Below are positions 40,201 through 52,700 of a DNA stretch of 64,000 nucleotides, in pieces. The stretch covers positions 4,216,001 through 4,280,000 of the forward strand of contig JANCRA010000012.1 of NCBI GenBank assembly GCA_024362935.1. The letters run 5' to 3'. The notes under the pieces are model-generated. The model ran no database searches. It was not told the origin of the DNA and worked only from the letters and a program-made list of their open reading frames with translations. The stretch is from Setophaga petechia (taxonomy: Eukaryota > Chordata > Aves > Passeriformes > Parulidae). Position 1 is the first letter of the stretch. Each line of letters begins with the position of its first letter. Position numbers and translations under genes: made by a program.

Positions 40201-43200
40201 CAGATGCAGCTTACAGAGGTATTTCTTAGCAAGCACCCTGATCAAGCGTGACTTCTGGTGGAGCTCTGAGGATAAAAGGTCTGAACCTTCATCAGTACCA
40301 TAAAAGGCACTGACACAGCTCCCAGTGTGGTTTTAAACTTGTGTTTTGGTGAAGACTGTTCGTTTGGATCGACATGAGCTGTCCTGAGGGGTAAGACTAA
40401 AGGGTCTTAGCAATTCATAAACAAAGAACTGCTTTGGCTGTGAGAATGAAAAAGGTGGTATGTGCAGGAAGTAAGAGTTACTGAGGCTGTAAGAAACAAA
40501 AAAATCCTTGATTTTATAGCAGTTGGTGAACACTATATACACCAATAGTATTTAATTTTATTTCCCCTTTTGTCATAATACAGCTAAAACTTCCAGATCA
40601 GAGGAGTGAGAAGGAAAATCCAGACAATTCTTCCTAAACAGAGAACAAGGAATATATTCAGTAAACAAGTAGAAGTGAAATGGACCAGCACTTCTTTTAT
40701 ATATTTGAAGCAAAAAATTTGATCTTCATTCCAGGATGGTCATCCAGGACTTTGAACCATATATCCCACTTAGTCTAGTACAATATATTTGTCTTTCTTA
40801 CAAGATACCAATGATAACTAGGAGATGGAGCAGTGATAATGTGTATTTTTCTGTAAATACAAAAATTTGCAAAGATCACCCCAAAGATGCAGAGTGATCC
40901 TGCACCACCACCCTACAGACTGAAAATAAACAGCTGAAATTACGTGAGCCTGCTGCTGTAAAATGTCTATTGATAAGATTACAATCTTTTCCACGGTGGA
41001 TACTGTTCTGTCTTCTGTGAGGTTTGGGAACAACCTTTCTTTTATGAACTTGTGAAGTCATGCCTGCGAGTATTCTATCAGTGCCACATACCATGGCTGA
41101 TGAAGTGAGATCTAAAAGCATTCCCATGCAGGATGAGAGGACGATGGTAATGTTCTCATGGTAATGTATCTATTTCATAGATGAGTGTGAAGGTGTAAAT
41201 TGTGTGATGGAGAAGCCAAACTTGAAAGTTTACTGGTGGTACATTACCTTAAGGCATCATACAGAAGTATCACATGCAAGGTTAGGCAGATTTGTCATCA
41301 TGATAGGAAGAAGACCCACGTGTGTATGTTGTGGCAGTCCAAAACCTTTCTTGAAATACAGATTTTTGTAGGTTCTGAGGAGTGAATTCCGATTCTTTCT
41401 TGTCCGCTCAGCAGCCAGCTGTCCAGGCCCTGAGAGGGATACAAAGTTGCATCCAAAGTAGGTCAGTACCTCTGCCAGTATTTACTGCTGCAGTGAGTCT
41501 TGAGTTGACTTTTATTAATCTGTGAAACAAAGCTGATACACTGTAGAAATATAGAAATGTGTCTCATGAAGTTTGATTCTATGAGAAAATAGAGGAGGGT
41601 GCCGAGGCAGATAAATAGTGATTGTGTTTGTTTACGTGATCTTTCTTGCAGTGATTCTGCTGAAAATTTGACAACTAGTGGAGGTGAAAGCTGGTAGGCA
41701 AAAGATCCTCCTTCTGTGAAGTTTTCCATGTAGAGTGAGTCAGCATTGGCAATTTGTTTAACAGTTTGATGCTGCCAGGTAGGGGTGTGAGGATTCTGAA
41801 GGACTGGGACTGAAGCCCCTTGCACATGCTGAGCTGGTGTGAAAAAAAGGTGCTGAGGGGTCTGTTGCCATCAAACTAGGGATCAGAAGGCTTCTTATTT
41901 TTGGTTTGAAATTGAACCATATGCTAGTGGAATTGTATTCTTTTGAGTAACCATGTCTTGCTTGTGAGGTGGAAAAGAGGAAGGTAACAGATCTTTGAGG
42001 TTATAGGCATGTGTGCTGAGGACTGGTCAGATACCCCAGACAGTACTACATGCTGTTCTACACGGGCTAATGTGCTAATACTTAAAATGGAGAGGCTGAG
42101 CATCCTGCACTGGTAGCCTGTCATAAGGTCAATGAGAAATGATTTAGAAATCTAAGACTCCAAATACAGAGCTTTTTGTTGGTCGTGCCCTGATCTTTGT
42201 GCTGTTACTCTGAAATACCATATGAAGGAATGACATGAGGTTTGTGTCCTAGCCTGGATGCTCCAGCGTGAAAACTCCACACACCACCTTCTTACTGAGA
42301 GTAACTGGAAGAATCTAGAAGCATGAGTTTAAATTATAGAAAATTGGTTAAATCCCCACCAGGCAGAAAAGAAACTGGAAAAAAGCCAGAGTTTCTGTGT
42401 ATCTGACACATTAGAATATGGACACCATCAAGATTTCTGTGGAAAACTTGTCTCCACTTAAAAAGTATTTGTACAGCTGCACAGTAGATACATGTGAATT
42501 ACCCCTCAAAAGATAACCAAAATATTTCCTTATCATAATCTTATTACGTTTTTGACATTATTTCTGTTCATTTTTATACTCTGCACAGTAATGTACATGG
42601 TCTGGTGTGAGTATTATACTTGCTCTTTAATACATTTTTATCACAGGTTGTATTCCAGTGCAACAACACTAACTTATATCAGCATGTTGTATGACTTCTG
42701 AGACTGGTGACAGGATCACTAAAACAATTTAACTGGAGAGTAGTTCTTCACAGGCAAGTACGCAATTGACCAGATGGCCTCCATAGTTTGTACAAACTTT
42801 CTTGTGTTGGAAGTTGAAGATATTTTCTGTGTCTGAGCCTAAGGATCTGCTCTACACTGAGCGGACTGCCTGAGTGTTAGCTGCTTTAATAGCTTGTGTT
42901 TTGTTCAGAGGTCAGTGTGCTAAATGGTCCCTGATGAGGAAAAAAGAATTTGGAAAGTCTTTTCATATTCTACAAGATTTCCACAGCCAAGTTGCTTAAA
43001 CTCTCTGGACTTTAATTAATTTCTTACAAGCAATAACAGGTGTATCTATTTCTGATTGCCTAGTCATATATTTATTGTGGGACTAACTGGTTTTTGAGGC
43101 AAAGAATCCTCTTACTGCTAGAGAAAACATAACAATGAATTGGTAAGTTGTTTTGCAGCAATTTAGCTGAGTGGATGTGAAATACTGAGGGGTAAAAAGA

Positions 43201-43614
43201 ATCACACCTACTCTCAATCAATTGCTTTTTACTATATGCAGGACTTGTTCTGGATGATCAGCACAGGCAAGTGTTTGTGTTAGGCTGGGCCAGCTAAAAC
43301 ATTGTTTTCTAAGTATGTGGGTGCAGCTGCCTTTCAGAAATGTATTGCAGTAAAATCCTTCAGTTCTCGAATATGGCTGTACTGGCTGTCTAAAAATAAT
43401 ACCTAACAAAGGGTGTCCTTCGCAGGGGAAGCCAGAAATAACCTTTTTCTCTGTCAAAATAAGGCTATTATCAGTTAATCTACAAACAGCAGCTTGACCC
43501 AGAGACCACGAAAGAGCGGACTTTCAAGCACATTTTCTACGTAAGGAATCTTGAGCTTGGACTTCCCCCCAAAGAGATAATAAATACCAGTCCCTTCAAC
43601 TTTTTAGCCTTGGT
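34291..43614. other. Intergenic region between the ZBED4 and BRD1 promoters
   Basis: About 9.3 kb with no recognised protein gene, structural RNA or clear mobile element apart from the 48-bp repeat. A TA-rich patch lies at about 35330-35385. Part of it (about 36.4-42.3 kb) is less AT-rich and has scattered splice-like and AATAAA signals (e.g. 36359), so a non-coding transcript is possible but not shown. Confidence 0.5.
34786..34833 (+). repeat. 48-bp direct repeat, copy 2
   Basis: Second copy of the block at 31515-31562, same orientation, about 3.27 kb away, on the other side of the CpG island. Similarity fades on both flanks. Confidence 0.85.
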
Positions 43615-44930
43615 TTTGTAACGAGCCGTGTCCCGCCTCCATCCGTTCCCTGCCGCCCGCGCTGGGCCGTTCGAACGTTGTACCAGGGACGCGCGGCGTG
43701 CTCGGGCTCGGGCCCGGCCGGTCCGGGCGGGAGCGCGGCGGTCGCGGGGCCAGCGCGTTCCCGGCCCGAGCGCGGCCGGTGCCAGCCGGGGGCGCGGGAG
43801 CGGCGGCGCGCAGGCCCCGCCCCGCGGCGGCGGGAGCGGCGGGGCTGGGCGGTGCCTGGCGCCCTCACGTCCCTTCCCTCGCTCGCTCGCTCCCTCCCTC
43901 CCCGCCCGCCTCTCCTCCTCCCCCCCGTCGGCGCAGCGCTGTGGTGAAGCCGCATTGTTTGTGCCGCGGGGGGAGGGGAGCTGCTCAGCCCCGGGAGCCG
44001 AGCGCCGAGCCCGCAGCCGGACGGCGACGCGCGCCGCGCCTCACGAATGCGCCGCGCCCGGCGGCAGCAGCAGCCCCGCACCCAGCGCCGGGTGACCGCC
44101 GCGGGCAGCGCGGCCCTCGTAGCGCCCGCTCGGCCGCCCGCGGCTGCCGGACGCGGGGCCAGGCGGCAGCACCGGCGGGGCCTCCGCCATTAACCCGGCC
44201 GAGCGTCGGCCGCAGCGGCGGAGCGGGAGGTCTGTCAGCCGCTCCTCGGCGGCTCCCACAGCGTGAGTACGGCCGGGTGGGCGGCGGGGACGGGCGGGCG
44301 GGGGTTGCGGGGCCGGGAGCCGGCGGGTCCCGCCGCGGCGGGACGGCAGGGCGGCATGGGGGAAGGAGCAGGGCGGACTGGGCACGGCCGCCTGCGGGGG
44401 AGGGCAGCGGCGGGCGGGCGGAGAGGCGAGGCGAGCGCGGCGGTCTGGGGGAGGGAGGGAGGGCGCCGCTGGAGCTGTTTTGTCAGCCGCCATATTTGTG
44501 GGCCGAGTATTTTCGCGGCGGGGAGGGAGTGACTGTTGGGAAGGGCTGGAGATGATGGGCCCGGGCAGGAACCATCCTGCCGGGGGCCGGGAGGGGGGAG
44601 CGCCGCGCCGGGCAGGAACCATCGGCGGCAGGGGAGGGAGCGCGTTGGAGGCTCCCTGGGCGTGGGCAGGAAGTGTTAGCGCGGCACCGGCGGGGGCGGG
44701 CCCGGGGGCGTGGGCAGAGCCGTGCGCGGGAGGCTGCATTCCGGGATGGCCGCGGGATCTGGCGGTGCTGGGCTTTTCCATCGGGCCGGGACAGAACGGC
44801 TCTGGTGATCCCGCGTGTCTTGGCCGTGCCCGCGCACGTTCGCTGGGCTCCGTGAGGCCCTGCTTCGGCCGTGCCCCGGGGAATCGCTCCTGCTGCGCGG
44901 CTGGAGCGGCGGGTGGTGTGTCCACCCAGT
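43615..44930 (+). promoter_or_regulatory. BRD1: CpG island, BRD1 promoter and first exon
   Basis: Sharp GC-rich, CpG-dense block. Contains a pyrimidine tract (about 43870-43926, starting with GCTC repeats), no visible TATA box, and YY1-type motifs on the minus strand (CCGCCAT at 44184-44190 and 44487-44493). A + strand donor at 44263 and the BRD1 coding exon 4 kb downstream assign it to BRD1. Long GC-rich ORFs on both strands here are composition artefacts. Confidence 0.8.
43930..44262 (+). other. BRD1: BRD1 exon 1, non-coding (inferred, start approximate)
   Basis: The right boundary is the donor CACAGC/GTGAGT (GT at 44263-44264). The left boundary is a guess. A single ATG at 44047 opens a 48-codon upstream ORF with TAA at 44191-44193, so the exon carries no BRD1 coding sequence. 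Confidence 0.5.
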
Positions 44931-47900
44931 GAGCGTGTCAGCACTGTTTGCTTATCGTCCCTCATTGTCTAGGACTAAAGAGTATTCCTGTGTCTTTCTC
45001 TTTTTAATGGTCTACGTGAAAGTACCATTGAGAGTGGAATTCCCTAATCCATTGAGCAGGAATCCAGGGACTAAAGACAGTTTATTTGAAGAGGAGGAAG
45101 GTAACTAGGGCAGAGATTGTAATTTAGAAGTATATGGTAGTGTACCTTTCGTGTTAGTTTTAGCTATCATACACCATGATAAATAGCTTTTTTTAATTTT
45201 ATTTTTGCCTCATACCACGTATTTCACAGAAACAGCTATCTCAGTGTACTTCTGTTATGGGAAGGAAAAACGTCTGCTGGTGATTTCCTTCCCAGGTAGC
45301 TGATGCAATTCTAGGAGACGAGAGCAGAGCTGTGGATAACTTTTCTGGTTTATATCCCACAGTCTGTGAGGGCAGGACAGTGCTAACAGAAGTGCATTAA
45401 AATAATTCTGTGTGCGGTTAGTGCAGTATCTTTGTGGTCATTGAGTGGAAACTTGTCTTAGTTTGCACTTCAAATTTACATCTTGGTCCTCATTCCTATT
45501 GATCTACAGGATACTGGGAAGGGGGTAGGACAGAGAAGTGCCAGCTGATAATAGCGTAGGAAAAGCAAACCAGTTGTGGGTCGTGAATTTACTATGCAGA
45601 ACTCTGGTCTTCATCCGGAGTATTTATAGAACATTTGCAAACAAGGATTTTGGAGAAACAAAGCACTGCTTTGGCCTCTGGGGCATATAAGTTATTCACG
45701 CTAAATTTGCATGAAATTCGGCCAGAGTACTACCAGTTTCGATTTTGTGTGCACTACATTGTATTTGTAGGGTATCCAGTTTGTGTTTGAGACTGTAACT
45801 TCCTTCCTAAGTCAGATGTATTTACTGTTGAGTATTACAGTATACCTAAGTGTTAGCTCAATCCTTTTTTTTTATCAGTCTGGTTCCTACAGTTCATTTT
45901 ACTTTTGCAACAGCCGTCCTAAATCTTTAAGCAAGATTAAAGATCTTGTGCTTTTGAGTATTTTTAATTCCTGCCTGAAGCCATACTTGAGAATCTTAGG
46001 AGCAGAGGGAAGTGGAGAGCTTGGAAACATAGCATTAATATATTTTTCTGTGGTACTGGGCTAAGGCAGTGTGGACAAGTTATACGTTTTTGATTTCTGA
46101 AGATCGCCTCTCATCCCTCCCTCTGAATTTTTCTGAAACAGTCTCTATCCTCAGGAGCCACTACAAACAGATACACAATCAGCTAAAATGTAGGAAGGGG
46201 CATTAAAAGTACCAAAGCAGGCTTTTGCTTCTAGACAGAATTGAAATGCAATTATACAAGGTAAACATGCTGTAAACCTTGTTTCTTGATTGACAAGTAA
46301 TGTCATTCTGATCTGTAATAAGTTGCTGTACATGGACACATCAGTGTGTTTTAGCTGAAGAATCCATCATTACTTGTTCACAATAACAGAAATCAGGGCC
46401 ATTATAATACATTTGAGTTTCTGAATTAAAAAATCCGCATTGAAACTGAAACTAATTTTTAGTTTTGGTTAAATTACTGGTATGTTTTAGTGGTTGGACC
46501 TTCTTTGGCAGTATTAGTTGTTTAAAATTTTTTCTGCAGTTCAGAAACTAGTATGATTGAATCCTGTGTCGTTTTACAGAATTTAATTATTAAATGCTTC
46601 TTCCAAAGTTCTTTGAAGAAATGGAGTCTTTTATATTCTTTTGTTGTTTATAAAGATCAGAACAGAGATTTGTTATGATTAAGCACTGACTGTTTTCTGA
46701 ACTTTCTATATGGTGTAGAAACTAGTAATAAGGGTTAAGAAAGAGTTGTGAAAAAGTCAGATTTATGAGAATGAGAAGCACAGTTCTTGCATGAATAATA
46801 AAACTAGCTTAGATTATGAAAACCTGAGAGTGTGTTTGTGAGAGCAGACAGATCAGAGCCTTTTGGGAACTAGTCTTAGGGTTAGTTGCCTAAGTGATCT
46901 AGTAGTCTTCCTGTGAAAGGAGTTCCCTCAGTACTCTGAGGCCTTTAGAAATTGGCATCATAGACTTAAGCAAAAGGCAAGCAGCGTGGAGTAATTAATG
47001 TAGTTAGTTGTTCAGTGCTTGCTGTTTGCTTCCCAAGATAGGTATACTGGTCTTTCACAGCGGTTGTGTTTTGATTTTTCCATTTCTCCACTATTTTGGC
47101 AATACATGCTAACACTACTTGTGTTATGGTCAGCAGCCCTGACTCAAAATGCAGAGTTGAAATGGTGAGGCCTTAATAATACTTTAGGCAGTGATTAAAG
47201 AGTAAGGATTTTTTATGTAGCTAAGGTTGAATGATGCTATTTATTAATGATTTATTGGGAAAAAGGAAGCAGTGGAATAAAATTTGTCCATTGACAAATG
47301 TCAGTCTGACAGTGTCAGTCAGATTTATAACATTTTCAACCCTCACAGGAGAAAAACCCCACCCTGTGTGAACATGTCAAAAGGCATGAGTATGTATGGA
47401 CACTTTTAACTTAAAAGTTCTGTAACCATCCTAGTTATGGGGCTTTGGAGTAGGGGAAGAAAGCTGTCTTTTTGTATGGTATGTGATCTTTTTGGTGTAG
47501 GTTGTAAACTTAAAAATTGTTTTAAAGAGCTTGGGAGTGGGTTTGTAATCAGGAAGATTTCTATCAGCAGTTGGTTTGAGAACAGCTCCTGAAGAATCTG
47601 TTGAAGGAGAAGACTATGTGTACTTAAAAGCAGGGAACATGTTTTGGCCCTAAGTCAAGTCTGCTTTACAGGTGAAATATTTGCTGGTTGCAGTCCATAC
47701 TGCACCATATTGGACACTAAGAGTTTTGTCATGTTCTTGTCATGTTGTGAAGAATAATGGGCTCACTCTGAGGGTTGAGGAAAGTAAAAAAAAGTATAGG
47801 GCTGTCAAACTGCCCACTTGCCAAATGTGGAAGTATGTGTGCTTTTCTAGCTTTTAAATATAGCTATAGTAGTTGAGTTGATAACATGAGTGTTTCAAAT

Positions 47901-48405
47901 TGCACTGGAAAAAAATTCAGAGAAAGCCAATTTTTCTTTCACAATTGCCTTAGCTCTTTTGAAGAGAGGTCTAGAGGACAAAATCTGTAACTGTTGCAAA
48001 AAATTTCAAACTGCAGGCGCCCCTGAGGTGTTAAGTATTGTATTAAAGGTTTTCTTACAAGGTAATAAACGAAGGTTTTTTTAATCTGTGACTCATCTGA
48101 AATGTTTTTGTTCTCACACAGTGGTCTTGCCAACAGTGCTTCTAGAGGATTTCTAGCAAGGATTTTGTATAGCTGTGTTTACTCAGGGAAGCTGTTATTT
48201 AGAAGATCTATTGATCTTCAGGTTAAACTTGTAAAAATGAGCAGTTCTGTTGAGTAAGAGTGACAGCTTTTGGGTTTGTTTACTTTTAGTTAAATATATG
48301 CATAGAGGGCTGTAGAACCGATGGTCTTTTCCCTTACTACAGTAAAACTAATATTTTAATATGATTATTTGAAGTTCATAGTATTAACTGTTGCTCTAAT
48401 TTTAG
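44263..48405 (+). other. BRD1: BRD1 intron 1
   Basis: Runs from the donor in the CpG island to the AG at 48404-48405. The first 600 bases are GC-rich, with a G-quadruplex-type run and a 16-bp direct repeat (44561-44576, 44608-44623). The rest is AT-rich with nothing recognised. Confidence 0.65.
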
Positions 48406-48419
48406 GTAAACATTACCAA

Positions 48420-49786
48420 ATGAGGAGAAAAGGAAGATGCCATCGAGTATCGGCAGCAAGGCATTCTTCTTCCCCATGCAGTATTAAGCACTCCCCGACA
48501 CGAGAAACCTTGACATACGCTCAAGCTCAAAGGATGGTTGAAATAGAAATTGAGGGTCGCCTGCATAGGATCAGTATCTTTGATCCTTTAGAAATTATAT
48601 TAGAAGATGATCTTACTGCCCAGGAAATGAGTGAATGCAACAGCAATAAAGAAAATAGTGAAAGACCACCAGTTTGTCTAAGAAGCAAACGCCATAAAAA
48701 TAACAAAGTGAAAAAGAAAAATGAAGCTCTTCCAAGCTCACATGGTATACCTGCTACAACAGCTCCTCTTCCAGAACCAAAAGTACGGATTGTTGAATAC
48801 AGTCCCCCTTCAGCTCCTCGGAGACCTCCAGTTTATTACAAATTCATTGAGAAGTCAGCAGAAGAACTTGATAATGAAGTTGAGTATGACATGGATGAAG
48901 AAGATTATGCGTGGTTAGAATTGATCAATGATAAGCGGAAAAGTGATGGAGTGTCAGTTGTTTCCCAAAATATGTTTGAATTCCTTATGGATAGGTTTGA
49001 AAAAGAGTCTTATTGTGAGAACCAAAAACAGGGTGATCATCAGTCTTTAATTGATGAAGATGCAGTGTGTTGTATATGCATGGATGGTGAATGTCAGAAC
49101 AGCAATGTGATCCTGTTTTGTGATATGTGTAATTTAGCAGTACATCAGGAATGCTATGGGGTGCCATATATACCTGAGGGCCAGTGGCTCTGCAGACACT
49201 GTTTGCAGTCCCGCTCTCGGCCTGTAGACTGTGTGCTGTGCCCAAACAAGGGAGGTGCCTTTAAAAAGACAGATGATGATCGTTGGGGACACGTGGTGTG
49301 TGCTCTGTGGATTCCAGAAGTTGGATTTGCCAATACGGTTTTTATTGAGCCAATTGATGGTGTCAGGAACATTCCCCCAGCCAGATGGAAGTTAACATGC
49401 TACCTCTGTAAACAGAAAGGTGTTGGTGCCTGCATCCAGTGCCACAAAGCAAACTGCTATACTGCATTCCATGTGACGTGTGCTCAAAAGGCTGGTCTAT
49501 ATATGAAAATGGAACCTGTGAAAGAACTAACTGGCAGTGGAACAACGTTCTCTGTGAAAAAGACTGCCTATTGCGATGTACATACTCCACCAGGTTGCAC
49601 ACGGAGACCGCTCAATATTTATGGAGAAGCTGAAATCAAAAACGGTGTTTGTAGAAAGGAGGGATCAGTCAGAACTGCTAGGTCTACATCAAAAATCAGG
49701 AAAAAGACAAAAAAAGCCAAGAAAACAGTGGTTGAACCCTGTACAGTTATGCCAACAGTATCTGCTCCTTATATTCCCCCCCAGAG
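48420..49786 (+). CDS. BRD1: BRD1 (BRPF2) coding exon 2, residues 1-456
   Basis: First coding exon of BRD1, a nuclear scaffold that binds HBO1 or MOZ/MORF acetyltransferases with ING and MEAF6 subunits and directs histone H3 acetylation. The exon opens at 48406 (AG at 48404-48405) with 14 leader bases; ATG is at 48420. Seen: conserved N-terminus (MRRKGRCHR..., residues 30-80 contacting the acetyltransferase in this family); EPC-like region with an acidic stretch (about 120-190); PHD1 (C217/C220/C234/C237/H242/C245/C258/C261); zinc knuckle (C271/C274/H291/C294); PHD2 (C327/C330 to C385/H388); then a Lys-rich tail. It ends with two bases of the Arg456 codon before GTAAGC (GT at 49787). An in-frame ATG at 48369 lies before the acceptor and is intronic. 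Bromodomain and PWWP are encoded outside the window. Confidence 0.97.
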
Positions 49787-52700
49787 GTAAGCAAACCATC
49801 AAAATATGAGAAACCTTTACTTTATTTAATCTATTTAATTTCAACCAGTGCTTTTAGATGCCACCTTGAAGTTTTTGTATGTTTTTTACGTGCTTTCTTT
49901 AAAGCACGTAAAAATTACTGTTAGTTATGTGCATTGCACTTCTGTGGAGTGGCATTAAAAATGCAGTAACTTCCTCAGAGAAATTACTAAGTGATCAAGT
50001 GATCTGTCTTGTCCTCAGAACGTTTGGTTTGAGTTTTTTTGTCAGACTAGGGTCTGTTGTGTTTCCACTCGTTACTCATTGTACTTCTAAGAATTAACCG
50101 CTGAATTCGGAATAGTAGATGCAGCTGATCTTCATATTAAGGAAAAAAGCCAAGCTCAAAGTTAGTTTTATTTTTCATTTTGGATTCTGAGCTTCTTTTT
50201 CTAATTTTAAGAGATACAAAATGAAAATTACAATTGTGTGTAAGTTTTGAATCTTGTTCATCTCATATAAATTAAGAATAAACTTATAGTGTAATATCTG
50301 TGTAAGCTTTGCAAAAAACCTTCAAGGAAATGTTTTACTTGTGTAGCAGAATAACTTCTCCAGAGGTGTTTCTGAAATTTATGTTTGTATGTTTACAGCA
50401 CCACTATATTTGTTTACCTCTTGAATTAAATTCTTACTAATTTAAGAGCAGTAGTTTGGAAAGTTTCTCAAATAGGCACCAGTTCCATGTGCAGGCTCAT
50501 TTCCTGTCATGTGACTGGACTCTGAGTGCACAGAAGTGAGGGCTTTTAATATAATGCAGTGCCTTTTAAATAGCTGACTCCAAGTCTCAGGGAGCAATTA
50601 AAGCTGGTTAATTTAATCTAAATAAGTATGTGTTTAGAGACTGCAGTTCTTTCCTGTAATAAGTTTTGTTAATGTAAGAAGCTACTTATTGACTGACATT
50701 GACAAACAGCCTTCAGCTCCCATGCGATGTTTACAAATATCAGGTTGATTGCTCTGTCCTGTTAGGATTGGCTTGGTAAAATGGTTTTTTTGTTTAGTGA
50801 TGCACTGCAGGAAAACTTTATTTGACAGTAGGTCACTAATACTGCTATTTAAACAGGAATACTGTCCATGGAAGGAGAAGTTGGTATAAAATAATTTGGC
50901 TTTCTCTTAATTAGGATAATCCCAACTGGTCCTGTAGTGTTTTTTTGTTTTGCTTTTTTTGGGACGCTTTAAGAAAGGACATGAACTAAGAGTTGAGGGT
51001 TAGAAAGTATGTTCTTAGCTGTGCCTCTGGCAGCTCATTCCATTGGCAACTTTTAAAAAAACCAGACCCTGAAAAGATGCTATCATCGGATGGCTTTTTT
51101 TTAAAATAGTCATTAGATGCCAGGAGAAAAAATACAAGACATTTATTCTTTCTTTTTTTTTTCATGTTAATGATTGACTTTCTTTTCAAGACTGCAAAGA
51201 AATGCAGTGTTCTTCTATTTATGCATCTCTTCATATTTGTAGAAACAAGTACAATTCCTGTACTGTATGTCATAAGAGTAAAAAGTGTACAGTTTAAAGG
51301 TATTTTAAAGTTGAGCTTGTTTATAAATTGTTTGTCTTTGACCGCGAGAGACCCTTGCTTAAGTACTCTCTGTAACGTGAATGTGTTCAGTCCTAGAAAA
51401 CTGATCCCTGAAGTAAAAGTGAAACAAATGGGCATATTAAAAGGAAAAGTGATTACACTGCCGACCCAAATCTCTAGTTTTAGAACCAAAGTTGTGCAAT
51501 TTTCTTTGGCTGTTCTTCAGTTTTTTTCTGTTTAGGAAACACTCTTGTGTTTCTGTAGGAATTAACTACATACCCGTAAAGTATTAAAAAATTATTTGGA
51601 TCACTTTACAGTAGTCTTTATTTATATTATTCTTTTTCTCTAATCTGTTTTTTAAATACTCTTTTTTTCCCTTGGAGCTGAAGCGTGATGTTTTAGCGGC
51701 TTAAGGAAGACCAAATAAACTATTTAAGTTACTTGAGAATAAACATATACACTCAGTATTTAAACATTAATGCTTTTTTACCTGAAGAATTTGATTTTAG
51801 TATGTTTTCAACATCTCTGGAAATAGAGGCACACGTGGAGATGCTTGGTTTGGATTGCTTTCTTAATACATAGGCTGTACACCTCCTCAGCATATTGCTG
51901 GCTCTTCAGAGTTGGTAGTTGGAAGAGTGTACAGGTATGAAGATCACAGTGGAGAAAAGCACGTGCTGGATGCAGCTCCTGAGTGTGAGGCTTCACATCT
52001 GGTGAAGCTTGAGAAAAACTATTTTGCAATTTATGTTCAGTTCAAGGAGAAGGATTTGTATCCTTTTCTGGATAGTCAGAGTATATGAATGACTGAGCAT
52101 TTTAGTAACACAATTTTTAATAATTCTGTTTTCCAAAGCAATTATCCTAATGTTCAGGATGTTTTAAAAAGACTGGGTGTGGAACAGCATACTTCATAAT
52201 TTCTACGCAATTTTTGTAGCTTACGAATTTCTGGATCAGCTTACTTTAGGTTGAGTTTCAATGCTACTGCCTTGAATGACTTCTACCAGAATTTCTTACA
52301 TAGATCTCATATTCTAAGTTTTTTTGCAGTTAAATTATATAGATTGTGTCATTCTCTAGGTCATTTATAATGAATTATATGATCTCTTAGAATTTAATCT
52401 ATGAAGTACTGATTGAGGGGTGTCAATCAGAAGTTGCTAAGCATTGATCCTTTGATGATAGGAGATAAATGCTTACCTCCCCTGCCTCTTCTTTTTTCTC
52501 TTTTTTTGTAATTTATTTTTAATGCTGGGTTTATATCTGTCCTGTTACCTAGGTATTTTGGAAAGTCTATACCTGAGTGTCTACTTCCAAAGGTGCAGTA
52601 GTTCATCTTGGAGCCTTAAGGTGGTTTCAGTTTTCAGTGCTGTCAATGCTGACCTGTAACTTGCCTTAGCACTGGTAATAATGTATGGGACTGCCAGGGA

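Noticed and set aside
41463..41825. 120-codon minus ORF in the ZBED4-BRD1 gap
   Set aside because: No family recognised and no promoter or splice evidence.
43698..44925. Long ORFs of 285-294 codons on both strands of the BRD1 CpG island
   Set aside because: Very high GC removes stop codons from all frames. The predicted peptides are Arg/Gly/Pro/Ala-rich with no known domain, and the frames overlap each other and the promoter.
48369..48419. Upstream in-frame ATG that would extend BRD1 by 17 residues
   Set aside because: It lies before the acceptor AG at 48404-48405, so it is intronic; the known BRD1 N-terminus begins at 48420.
50986..51535. Overlapping ORFs of 167 (-) and 123 (+) codons in BRD1 intron 2
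   Set aside because: Both strands are open over the same AT-rich stretch; peptides are rich in Phe/Leu/Lys/Ser with no recognised motif or splice frame. Probably chance.
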